Assembly: GCA_022457065.1 (NCBI GenBank) | Contig: JAJGBQ010000001.1 | Location: forward strand, 5,146,001 to 5,210,000 | Direction of reading: 5' to 3' | DNA: 64,000 nucleotides | From: Curvularia sp. ZM96 | Lineage: Eukaryota; Ascomycota; Dothideomycetes; Pleosporales; Pleosporaceae | In this document: positions 31,803 through 44,100 of the stretch, one piece after another | How the letters are laid out: the number at the start of each line of letters is the position of its first letter | Position numbering within the stretch: the first letter of the stretch is position 1 | Notes under the pieces: generated by a model | The model's database searches: none | What the model was told of the DNA's origin: nothing | Seen by the model: the letters and a program-made list of their open reading frames with translations, nothing else | Program-made: the position numbers and the translations under genes

Positions 31803-34800
31803 TCACCCTTGGGCTTGCTGGACTTCAAGCTATACGAAGGTTATGACGAAGAAACGTGCATGAAAACAACATTATGATGGGTATGGACACGGGGCAGCGG
31901 GGTGTTGGGATGAAAGTGTAATGGATATTGGGCTCTCCCTGGTGGTTTTTTCCTTTTGTGTAGCGATGTCACGAAGGCCGATATCCCTGGCTCTGTTGCA
32001 AGATGTAATGTACTCAGCAAAAAAAAGCCTTGCAAATGCATGCTTAGATGCACAGTAAATGAATTCAACAACTGTATTATTAGCCTGACTCAACGCTCTC
32101 CCTGTTCCCTTCTGCCTGACAGTGATGGCGAGCTGCCTGGCTGGCTATGCGTCCCGGTCTTGTCGGGAGCCGAGCTGCTGCAAGATGGGCCCACACCGGA
32201 AGAGGGTTGAAGCTGATCATCCCCGGATCGCGCGATGCTGCACCCGCATCGCACATGCATCCCCACGCGCCCCCTCCGAGGCTGTGCAAGTGACCATGGG
32301 CCCCCCTCCTCGTTCCATCGAGGCCGAACGCAATGGTTACCAATGCAGTTACACAGGATTCGCGCGCTCTTGCCGGTCAGCGATTACACATCTGGTGCAC
32401 GGTGACGCAGATCCGTCGTGCAGCGGCGTCTTGTGTGCGCTGTGTGTGGACGTGGGTTAATGGCTGGGGCGTTAGATGGCGCCGTGTTGGAACTGGTAGC
32501 CGACGCCACATTGCAACGTCCGACGGCGAGCGAATCGCAGCAAACGGCAGCCGTCGACTGCCATGGATTCTTGGCCCAGGTCCTCGAGATCGTCAATGAA
32601 GCACAATGGAGGTGGGGCCCAGTCACGATGCACAAAAGGGTAAGCTGGGCCGTCCCAGCTGATCCGGCTCGCGTCATGTCAGCGACAAGGTGTTCGCGAC
32701 CACTTCAGGGTTTCTGCAGGGGGGTACCACCACACACCGGTTGTAATCCTTCTTTTTTTACCTTGCTCTGAAGGCAGCGATTCAGGCAAAGTATGTATGG
32801 GCTGTAGTAGGATCGTGATTAGTCGGGTAGCCCCAGAGAGAGAGAGGAGAAGGAACCAAGGCGGGGCACGAGCTCTATCCGGAGCCGCCACAAACGAACA
32901 TGTCTCCTCCACGGAACCCAAATCCACCCGCGCGTACTACTACTGGCGAAGAAGGGGACCCACCCTATCTCGTGCCCTCGTCTACAAGGCCCCTTCGGTC
33001 ATTTTGTCTCGGAAAATGGTAGGTTTGCCGCATTCAACAATAATTCCATTTGTGAGGCTGAGAGAGACAGATGAGAAGACATGCGATCCAAGTTGTGCCT
33101 GAAAGCAGGGAGATGGTGGCCTCGTACAGAGAGGCGCAGCGTGCATTCTTACTCGCTCGCTCTCTCCGTGCGCTCAGCTTTGTTAACCGCCCCTCCCCAC
33201 CAAGAAAAACAAAAGATCTACGGTGATCTCTGCCAGGTACCGAGTCTCGTTAACCACACATCTCTGGTGCTTGCGCGGGCGCCATTGTAATCCAGGCACA
33301 CAAACGGTGGGTGGGAGCCTCGGTTGCACGTGCAATCTTTTTTGGTTCGCCATGCCTGTCTCGTTTCTATATCGACTCTCTTTAGCGACATATAGGCCCG
33401 CGACTCTTATTTTTGCGGGGGTGGAATGTATTAAGGACGTATGAGTACTAGTACAGGATACCCTACCTAAGCAAACATACCAGGGGAGGAGAGAGTGGGG
33501 AGGGGGTAAAGAGGGGGCCATTTCCTTTGATTCATGTGAACGGCCAAAGTACCGGAAGAAGAGAAGCGAGCTGATGGCCATACACATTGCGCACTCCTTC
33601 AATTGTTGGTTGCGTACGTACCCCTCACCCCCTCTCCAGCATCTAAAATTCAGGAGAGAAAGGGAGTGAGGGGTTCAGCATTATCGCATTGTTGAACTAA
33701 ACATCCAATCTCCGTAGCCGAGAAGGGGTTTCAGCCAACAAGAGAAACAGGACAATCCAGGGCCATGTTTCTCGGTCAAGTGCGGACATTTCATTTCCCA
33801 GACTAGGCGACCAATTGCGAACGAGAACGTGCAACGGCGTTTACATTGCTGCGAGGCGCGCCTTAAAAATAGTTGGCATAGTCGGCATAGTGGCAAGTCT
33901 GTTTGACAGGAAGAAAAAGCATCGCGTTGTCGTGACGGAGTGACCGAGTGGCTGGTGACTCGTTGATAGCGCTGAAGATCTTCAAAGCTAAAAAAGGGGG
34001 GCGCGTGTACGTACGTATGGCGACTCGTAAACCAGTTACTTGCGTGTGGTACAAGAGGTCTGTTGTAACGGATTACATTGGAGAGTACACACGCGCGGCG
34101 GACCACCGAAGGTTTCTTGGCACCTTCGGGCCGGCCGTCCCAAGGCCCCAATCATGCCATGACTCTAGCACCCAACTGCCTTTCAATGTCTCGCATCTGT
34201 AGATCCGGGGAAGCAATCTCGTACGTAACGCTGGGTGATTCGCTGTCATGTGGGGGACCAAGCTACATTGTCACCAAAAACAGACGTCGTGTATGTACGT
34301 ACATACTCGTACTGCTTTATCAAAAAATGCATGTGTGTGTGTCTGTGCTAAATTTCTATATTCTTACATGACAACCGAGTCATGGTTGTCGCGATTCAGC
34401 ATGGGGGCAGAAAGGCGCTTACGAAGGCATGTCTGACGCGGTAACGTCTCGGGGCGGGCCATTGCAACAATCCGCAAAAAGGCCCGAAACAGGCTGCGCG
34501 CTTCGGTAATTGGGAACCTTGCTTTTCAGGCTTGGGAAGTAGTCAGCCGTTGAAAAAAAGTCATTATTTGTTCCGTTGTTCAGCCGAATGACGCAATACA
34601 CGAAGAAAAGAAGTAAAAAAAAGCAGATATCGTCAAGGCCAGGCCTAACAAGGACATCGCAACAATGCATTCGGCTTTGTCCGTGAGATGATATTGACCG
34701 GGAAGTTGCGTGTTTTCCTTGCGACACATCACTATCGTCGGCAATGCGGTCGGGATTGGCTCCATTGCGCCGGACAAAGGCAAATACCGAAATGCTAGAA

Positions 34801-37800
34801 AATGGGTCTTCTGCGTGCTATGGCAGATGCCATTGTCGCTAGTTTCTAGACAGACTGACGGTGACATTACTCCAGCTATGTGTACCGACTCGCGAATCAG
34901 TTCAGCAAGAATGACACGAACCAAGTACTTGGAGAGGCTACTAAAAGTGGCTATACGTCAGTTAAAGTAGGCGATGTTACCATACTTCGTGTCTCAAACG
35001 TAAAAAAGTAGGTCATAATTGGGCCATCATCTTAACAAAGGACATTGAGCACAGACTGTATTGGCTAGTATAATCTTTGGGAAAACGAGATACCAAGCAC
35101 ACGACATCGTCCTACCGGCAAGTGTAAACTTTGACATCGGCATCCTAGTCGTTAATCCTTTAACGGTTTTCGCGGAAGACTGCGGCTAAACAATTAGTTA
35201 TTCATAGTCTGCCCGAGAAAACAGCGAATATACACCTGCATCCACCCATAAGTCGTAGTATCGACATGCCGAATCCTCTAAGCTACTCGGCCAAAAGGCT
35301 CCAGGTAATATCGGTCTCGACGCGCATCGAGAACAAGGAAAAAGTTGTTCATGCTGGCCTGCGCTATGGCCTGCCGTTTTGCTACAGGGCTACAGCTTGA
35401 AGCTCAGACCTCTCGCGTAGATATTCACGGTCCAACTTGTGTGACATCCTTATCAGCCGTCTTCCTTGTTCTGGTCCAAAATAGTCGACTTGGTATGATG
35501 CGTCTTCCGTGGAATACCCGGATCCATCTACGACTACTACTTCGTATACGTGCATTGTGTGCAATGGTGTTCAGGGCCAAGCTGGAACAACCCAGCGGCC
35601 TTGCTCTCCTAATCCGGGATGCCCACTTCAACACAACCATGACCTTGCGCGGCTCAAACCTCTTGGGAATTCTGCAATCCTTCGTTCGCGCCCCAACCGC
35701 CGGAGCCTTGATACGCCCGTAAAACCATTGCCGCAACATCACGCCACACCGCTTCTTGTCGTGATGGGTGGTTTTAGCAGGACCCCCACCTGCATCGTTG
35801 TTCGCAAAAAATAGTCGCGGCCTTACAGACGACCGGCGCAATAACTTTCCGTCCGAGCAACATCGACTCGAACCCCCCCTGGCCTCTGATCGCAGCGCCC
35901 CTCCAGCATAGCCCGCTAACACCCTCGTCGGCCAATACAACCCCCCTTCACATCATCCGCGACGCAAGGGTAAGCTTGTGCACTAGTGCACCGAATATTC
36001 GATTCGAGAGTCCACAGACATGGTACGGGCGTGAAGCCCAGTCTGTACAAGGCTGTGCAGATAACGTGCAGATATGTAGCCGCGGGAGGTAAACTGCTTG
36101 TGGGTGGCTACCAGCCGCTGTGCTTGGCTGAGAGAGGCAGAGCGTCTCTGTCTGTCTTACTCACTGATGATCGGGGCCTAGATCTCTGCGAGCTCGATGA
36201 TCGACGAGTACGCAAATTGATTCTAGATCAACATATCCAAGTGTCAATGTTTGGGGAGTCTCGAACGAAGAAGAGCAGGACGAACGGAAGACCATCAGTC
36301 ATCATTTGAATCGGTATGGACATTCGTGACAACACTCTGTACCACGGAAACCAGGGTTTCGGGAGCCATACTCTGGAACTGATTGGCGGACATTAAACAG
36401 CAAAGCAGTCCACTGCCATGACGATTTCACTAATTGTTATGCGCAGCGGGATACGAGCACAAGTCCACAACTACACCCATACCATCTCCACAGATAACGG
36501 CGTTGCTACTCAAATCACCTCTGTTATTCCTGCCAACTATGTCGCCATCCTGTTACTAGACCCCGTCATTCTACTTTGTGAGTCTCACTTACCACCCCCC
36601 TCTCCAGAACTCGTACCTGAGCCTATACCAATACGAGTAACTTTCCAGACCACCTGGTTATCCGGCCCCCACCACCATTCTCACCCTTCTCACCTTCTCA
36701 GTTTCAACCATGTCCTCCGAACACACACATGTCTCGAGAAGTCCATCTTTCCTCCCCCCACACAAAACTCAGTTACACAGCCACTTAGGTTCCACAGCAC
36801 ACCTACACCGGCACGGTCCTGCGTCTGCATCAATAGCTTAATCGATAGCTTCCTTTATGCACTGTGATTGTGCCTGCTTTCACCCGCTCACACTTCACAC
36901 ACTGGAGAGCGTAGTGTCAACTTGGCAAAGCCCCAACCTTCTTACCCCTCACCCACACCTCGCTTTTCCACACGTAGCGCAGCCAACGCAAGAGCACATG
37001 CACGCACACATCCCGTGGCGTCTTCTCTTTACCCCTCCCTTCACTGCCCAACCAACGAACGACCCCGCGTTCTCTTACACATGCAGCAGCGAACCAGACA
37101 ATCGCGCTTACGCACCCTTTTTTTAAAGCCCTTTTTTTCTTGTTGCGTCTCGGCAAGCGTGGGGTCCCCATGCAATCGAAGCTTCTCTACCTAGAGAAAG
37201 ATGACGGAAGACGGAATGCTTCGGCAACAGGCGGTTAGCGCAGTCCAGCAACGGGATCCGTCTTCGACGGCTGTTCTGGAATCAACATGTGCGTCAAGAG
37301 GCGTCAAGCCACAGTGAAAAAGTTTTCTCTCTCTCTTCTGTCTTCTCGTCGATGAGAAAGAGGGGGATGAGCAAGATGCAAAGAGAGACACTTGCATGGT
37401 AGACCCCGTGTTTTGGGACCGGCACTTTGCGTGTGGAGACCATACAAGGTGGATACCACTGGCATCGCTCTTTCCAAGCAAAACACTGCAATTGCACATG
37501 TTTGCAATTTCCCATCACTCTGGCTCTTCATGTTACACTATAGGTTTATGCGGAAAGCCGGAGGGTGAGGGGTGTGTTTGTGTGCCCAAGCCAAGTCCAA
37601 GTCCAAGTCTACAAGCCGGCCTTTCCCATCGTCCCCCCATGCCTACTGTAGGTCAGGTCCGGGCCCTGGGATGGACCAGCTTAGACGAACGCAAACGCAT
37701 GTTCGTCATTTCTTCTGTGCCTTTTTTTTATTAACCTTTCACACCTTGCTGCGTTGGGAAGGTAAATAGATAGTGGGTGGGTGAGATAAGTAGGCCCGGC

Positions 37801-38335
37801 CCACGTCTCTCGGCACGTCCGCGCTAAGAACTTTCCATGCCATGCATACGAGCGCAATGGAAGAATGTTTGGAAGCACGGCTAAGAAGCACGGACGGAAA
37901 GGACCCAAAAGCCTGGGAATACGAAAGATAAGGGCGCCTGAGTGCATAACTGAATCAAGATGAAGTGTAAAAAAAAAACAAGTATACTTGGGCTATGTGG
38001 GAAGGTGGGTGATGATCGTGATAGTGGTAGTGGATGTTGTGTGAACAAGGGGCTGGGGCTGGAGCTGGGATGGCTGGGGGCGGCATAACGGCCTGAAGCG
38101 GGAAGGGAAGGATCGAGCAGGGAAGAGGGCCGTCTATTCGGAGGTTTTGTACGTACGTATGTGTGTGTATTGCTCAACTTCGCATACACACGCACCTCCC
38201 CTTTTCTTACATGAAATGACCGTCGTATAATCTCATAGTATTGTTGTATCGGAGCAAAGACACCCAAAACAGCAGCCCAGATATTGGATAGTATGTAGGA
38301 ACGTACTCACACAAGGAAAAGCTTACAACCTCCGC
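31803..38335. other. 6.5-kb convergent region without a supported gene
   Basis: Lies between the 3' ends of the Zn2Cys6 factor and UVDE. Frames up to about 170 codons exist on both strands (for example near 35.4-35.9 kb and 33.7-34.2 kb) but overlap each other, lack splice logic and match no family known to me. Short GTACGTAC palindromes recur (about 33615, 34007, 34296, 38149), two of them within an identical TGTACGTACGTATG. No terminal repeats or transposase motifs were found. Confidence 0.45.
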
Positions 38336-40630
38336 TTACGAGTCCGTCTCGTCCGCCTCCTCTTCCTCCTTGTAGCTAACCCGAGCGGTAGCAGCTCTCG
38401 CAGACTTTGTCCGCGTCGAAGCAGGCCGTGCGTTTCGCTTGGGCACGGCAAGAGGAGCATCATCATGCTCTGTGCCTACGTCGCTAAGTGGGGGCGAGCT
38501 AAGCTGATCGCCGTCTTCGTCTTCAGAAGAAGCTGATGGTGTTGGCACAGACTTCGGTGCTGATCTCTTTTTGGTAGGCTTTGCTGTTGCAGTCCGCTTA
38601 ACCCGCGTGGCTTGCTTGGCTGATGTTGTTGCTGTTGACTTCAAGGGCGTCTTTACATCTTCGGGTGGAGCAATCTCACTCGTCACGGAGCCCGCGTCAC
38701 CCGCCGTCTTACGCTTCTTCTTTGCTGGTGTGGTGGCGGAGCCGTCGTCCTTCTTCTTGATGATGCGTTTTGGGGGTCTGAGCCAGTCCTCCATTCCTGG
38801 GGGCCAGTACACTCGTCCCTCTGGTCCTCCCATACCTACTTCCTCGTCAGGGACAACTGGTGGTGGCTTCTCTTCTTCCTCTGCGTCCTCGATCTTTGCG
38901 TCCAGCTCGTCTAGCTCGTCCGTCTTTTTCTTACTCTTCTTTGCAACCTTCTTGGGCTTAGGTTTCCATGGCTTGTTCTCGTCTTGTCGTGTGTGAGGTA
39001 TAATGTCGTTGAACGTATCAAACCCTGGAAGCTTGAAAGTCCGCATCAGCTCAAAGACAGCCTGCTCCTTGTCCTTTGCCTCGATCATCAAGTCCATGGT
39101 ATCAGGACAAGGAGGCAAGGTCATAACACGAGGAGAGTGCTTTCTCCGTGCTGTACGTGTGACGGCAGCAGGTGTAGGCTCAGAGTAATGCATTTTGGGC
39201 GTGATACCCTTCTTGCGCCATGTCTCCAGAATGCGTGGATAGAGCTCCATAATGTCCTTTGTGCCCTCACGGATCTGTGTCTCATCGAAGATGATGTTGT
39301 GATGGTGATAGTCGAGCACGAATGGGATATTGAGCTCTTCACATAGTGGGAGCAACTCATGCACTGACCAAACAACGTCGTCGTTCTCAAGCACCAACCG
39401 ATTCTTGACACTCTGAGGAAGCTTTGCGTAGTTCTCCTTGAACCTCTCGATAGCAGCTGGCTTGTCACCATATGCTCCCCCAAGATGCAAAATCATGACT
39501 GCGTCGCGATTCTGCTGTTCTGGCAGCTTCAGAAGCGACAGCATCTCATCGTGATACTCCAAATCCCGTACAGCATTCTCAATGACCTGTTTTCGTGGCG
39601 AGCCCAGCTGCGTAAACTGCCCCGGATGCATAGTTACTCGATGGCCCAGCTCAGCAATTACTTTGCCCACTTCACGAAGTGTGTCAGCTGCAAACGGCTC
39701 AAGCTTGTAGCCATACTCCTCATGGCTCGCAAATGGGAACATTTCGCTGCTCAGCCGCATGAACTTGATACCGTACTTGTCGTTCCAGCGTACCATTTTG
39801 ATAATGTCTCGTGCGTTCGCAAGCCCTATCTCTTCGACATATCTCATTCCACGCTCAACATCCGCCGATTGCTCTCGATCAGGACGGTTTTTAGTGGCGT
39901 GTTCAGGTTGAGAGGGATCCTTTAGGGGATGGCGATGTTCGATGATGCTCGCTATGCGACATGTCCTAGAACTGAAAACGGGCGGATTGGAGCTCCGAAG
40001 GTACGTATTGAGACAGGCCTGCGTATGCCCTTGTTAGATCATATTGACAATTGCTTGCAGGACACATACATATCCTAATCGCCCTTTCCATGGAAGAGGA
40101 AGATAGTCAGAATTCACTGGCGGAGGTCTTGACAAAGCCTCTTTGACTTCTGCTTCGTCGCCTTCCTCAGCCTCTGCCCCATCCGCATCTTCAGGATCAC
40201 CGGGAATTCCAGTATCGGCTGCAGGTACAGGGGCGTTTTCAACGACACCGTTGGAAGCCCCGATAATAGTATCTTCTTCTTCCTCCTCCGTCTTGATTTT
40301 CTTTGCACCAGCCTTCTTTCGCTTATCCTTTGTAGTAGCTCCAGATGCGTCACCCGCAGCAGACTCCACAATGGAGTCCACTGGAGGATCTTCATGCCCA
40401 TCCGGCGACGCGCGCAACGCAGCAGCCCCATCCAGAATCTCAGGGTTGACCGTAGGATCCATCTTTTCCGCTTTACCTCCACGAGACGACTGACAACGCG
40501 TCAAATTCGACACATTCGGTGGCAACGGGACCTCCGTTTTGCGAACTTGTGGTTGCTCGGTGGACAACCCGGGGCTGGCTGTAGTAGGCGTCGTACTCGC
40601 AACTGCAGACCTCTTCCTCTTAGGCGGCAT
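38336..40630 (-). CDS. UVE1: UV-damage endonuclease (UVDE)
   Basis: Nicks DNA 5' of UV photoproducts and starts photolyase-independent excision repair in nucleus and mitochondria. Two exons, 40630-40070 and 40018-38336, give 747 aa. Residues 1-187 are a charged, low-complexity leader starting MPPKRKRSAVAS. The catalytic TIM-barrel runs from RLGYACLNTYLRSS across the junction to about residue 500. Metal-site motifs are present: MHPGQFTQLGSP (His318), ILHLGGAYGDK (His365), LVLENDD (Glu398), FVLDYHHHNI (Asp423) and KMHYSEPTP (His464). The C-terminal 230 residues are Lys/Ser/Thr-rich with several basic clusters (KKVAKKSKKKTDE, PAKKKRKTAG). Without the second exon's upstream part the protein would lose its first barrel strand, which supports the intron. 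Three GATC motifs lie about 300 bp upstream. Confidence 0.95.
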
Positions 40631-41188
40631 GGCGATAAAACGACAGAAAACTACACTCGGGTGCTGAGAGTAGAGTGGCGTAAAAGGCAAAAGGGTAGTT
40701 TGGCATGCGACACGAAGACTGATGCTGCTGCGGTGAAAAGAACGTAGCATGTGCTCAATAAAGTTCTATGTTCGTGCTCCCGCACTTTAAGCAAGCAGTA
40801 GGTGCGAAAAGGAAGGGGCTGAAACGACCCATTTTGCCTTTCCTTGGACGCCATGTTGGGCTAAACGCGTCGAGCTCGCCACGACGTCATTAATTGATGT
40901 TCACAGTATGACGATGGTTGACCTGCGGGATCGGCCTCGGCGCGATCTGCTGCGATTAGCGCGATCTCATCTGCATTCCGTTTCCGCCACCCTTGTCTCC
41001 ACTCCACTTCACAGCATGGTTATTCTGATTTCGATGCGGATGGTCTTTTGAATGTAAGGGATTTTGTGCAAGTCATTCTGCTAGCAGCTTTTCGTAATCA
41101 CAACAATCTCTTGTGCAATGACATACCATACAACAACCCAAACTCCTCAAACCCGTATTCACAAAACAGCTTTAAGCAACAGAAGCTA
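40631..41188. other. UVDE promoter and XDH 3' flank
   Basis: 558 bp between two minus-strand genes. It contains the GATC cluster listed separately and no credible ORF of its own. Confidence 0.5.
40929..40966. promoter_or_regulatory. GATC cluster upstream of UVDE
   Basis: Three GATC tetramers at 40929, 40944 and 40963, the last two in a GCGATCT context. White-collar-type light-response elements are built on GATC cores, and fungal UVDE genes are known to be light-induced in some species. Assignment as a light element here is inference from motif density. Confidence 0.35.
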
Positions 41189-44100
41189 TCAAATACTAAC
41201 GAAAAAGCTCTTCTCGCCCTCCTGAGGCTCCACCCATGCACGCTTCAAAATGGGGTCCGCACAGCTGGTCCTAATGCGTTCAGGTGTGGCAGGAGACACG
41301 AGATGCAAGATAGAAGTTTCACCAAACTCTGCACGAGCAGATCGAAGAGCATCGCGGATGGCGAAGAAGACACAGCTGCCCATGAAGAGCGGTGGTTCAC
41401 CTGAGTCGTTATAGTTAGCAATCGTGTTCCCGAGAAAATTATCCATAAAAAAGAGCAGGCTAGAAGAAAACTTACCAACACCCCTACTCCTCTGAATAGT
41501 CCTCAAATTCTCCCAGTTGACGTCCTTGAGCAAACTAACATTGAACTCCTGCGGAATATCCCTGAAACCAGGAATCTTGTAATTGCCTGGCCCCTTCGTT
41601 GCAATACCGCCAGTCCCTCTCAACCACAGAGACTCCTCGGTGGTAAACAGTCCTTGACCCTGGACGAAAGCACCTTCAATCTGGCCGTAATCAATAGCCG
41701 GGTTGATGGAGCGACCAACATCCATCTTGATATCCGCGCGCCGACACGTCCAGTCGCCAGTCAGGGTGTCGATTTCTACTTCGGCGGCAGCAACGCCCTG
41801 GGTAAAGTAGAAGAACATTTGTCCCGTGTTCTCACCCCAGACGTAGCCAATATCGGGTGTTTTGTAGAAACCTTGAGCAGACAGATTTACGCGGTCAAAG
41901 TACGCGGCATGAGCCAGATCCTTCATGGTCGCGTTGGGTCCCAGCTTCTCCCTGAATGGAGCCAGGCGCTCGTTGAGTTGCACACATGCATTGTGGATGG
42001 CGTACCCGTTCAGGTCGGAGGATGCCGATGCTGCGGTGGAAGAAGTGTTCGCAACGGTATTCGTGGCTGTTTCGCTGATAAACACATTTTCGAGCGGTAC
42101 ACCGAGCGTCTCAGCAGCGATTTGCGTCATCTTGGTGTGCAGTCCTTGTCCCATCTCCGTACCACCATGTGCGACAAGAACACTTCCGTCATGGTAGATG
42201 TGTACGAGTGCACCTGCTTGGTTGAGGAAAAGCGCTGTGAACGAGATACCGAACTTGGTAGGTATGATAGCCAGACCGCGCTTATTCCACTTGTGTGTCT
42301 TGTTCCACTCTTCGATCTCTTTACGGCGCTGCGCGTAGTGCGATTCTTCCTGAACTTGCTTGTACATTAGAGGCACATACCAATCCTTGAGTTCTTGGTT
42401 GAAGTGTGTGATCATGTTCGTTTCGGGTGTGTACATGTTGATCTCTCGGAGTCGTTCAACTGGTATTTTGAGATGGTCGGCAATCTCTTCCATGTACGTC
42501 TCAGCAATGAACATGCCCTGTGGACCTCCGAAACCACGGAAAGCTGTGTTAGACACTGTGTTCGTCTTTGCGACACGACCACGGACATAGACGTTCGGTA
42601 TCGAATAGACACCATCAATGTGCGACATAGAGCGCTCAACAACTGCTCCAGAAAGATCCTGACTCCAGCCGCCATTGCAAATAACATCTGCATCCAAGGC
42701 CAGTATCTTGCCGTCCTTGTTGACAGCAACTTTCCATCGGCCAAGGAAGGGATGTCGTTGTCCAGACGTCATAATGTCTTCGTCTCGATTAAGCATGCAG
42801 CGCACAGGTTTACGGACCTTGTTCGCTGCACAAGCCACGATACCAGCCAGCTGAATCGAGCGTGTCTCCTTGCCACCAAAACCACCACCCAGGCGCTTGA
42901 CGCGAGTAACAATCTTGTTCGCGGCAACACCAACCACCTTGGACACATAGGCTTGGGTCTCAGCCGGATTCTGCGTACTGCTGAAGATTTCCATCTCGCC
43001 ATCCTCGGGCTTTGGAACAGCAAGACATGCCTGAGTCTCGAGATAGAAATGTTCTTGTCCGCCCATGCGTGCAACGCCGGTGAAGACATGGTCAGCCTCA
43101 GCGAATGCCTTTTCCGTGTCTCCCTTCTTGATGTGACGGAAGTGGTTGAAGAAGCTGTCATGCTCAATGGCCTCCTCGATGGTGAAGATAGCTGGAAGCT
43201 CCTCATACTCAATCTTCACTGCCCGCGCAGCTTGCTCGGCATGTTTGGCTGTGTCCGCAATGATCATACCAATGGGCTGTCCTGCAGTAAAGACCTCGTC
43301 GATGGCAAAGAACGTCTCGTCACAAGCCGGTGCACCCCACCAGTTAGCCTCAGGCGAGGCCAAATCTTTGTGGTCGACATACGCGGTAACACCAGGCAAT
43401 TCAAGCGCAGGCTCTACATCTACCGACAATAGCTTCGCGTGCGCTTTCGTCGAAAGAACCAGGCAGCCGTAAAGCTCGTTTCTTTGTAGCGGGATGTCAT
43501 CGGTATATTGAGCTTCACCTGTGCACTGCTTCATCGCAGCAACATGATTTTTCGACTGGCCAACCTCATTCTGGATGTACGCTTCTGCAGCCTTTTCGTC
43601 CCTCTTGCCCTTGCTAATATCTCTTTCAATCTCACCAATGGCTTGAGTATCAACGTCGGCTTCCTCAGCATGTAGCTCAGCCAGTACCTCGTGGTAGAAT
43701 TTGTAGAAGAAGCTGAGGGCAAGAGATTTTCGGTAAGTCGCCATACCGCCCGGCACTCCAAATCGCAAGTCAAAGTCTTGCTCAAGCTGATCCATGACGC
43801 CTTCCAGTGTCTTAAGGTCTGTCAACTTCTTTCCCTGGAGGAATTCCATTGCCTTTCGCGCATGTGTTGTTGTTGGTGCCATGCCACCGTACACCAGATC
43901 CACGCTCTCAACCGTATGATGCTCATCGAGGGAGATTCTTAGTGCAGCATTCACAATCGCAATATCATCATCCTTCCTCTTTGCCTGCTTGTATGCACGG
44001 ATGTACTCGCCCTTCTCCCTTGCAACCGGGATCTTCAAGCCAGCAATTACCGCATCCAGTGGTAACGCAGTCTGTCTGTATCCCTTGAAAAAGGTCGACA

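Noticed and set aside
35425..35940. 171-codon minus-strand frame
   Set aside because: Competes with frames on both strands, is Arg-rich without a domain, and shows no splice pattern; mentioned only as a place to search for a decayed element.
42395..43432. 345-codon plus-strand frame
   Set aside because: Antisense shadow within the large XDH exon.
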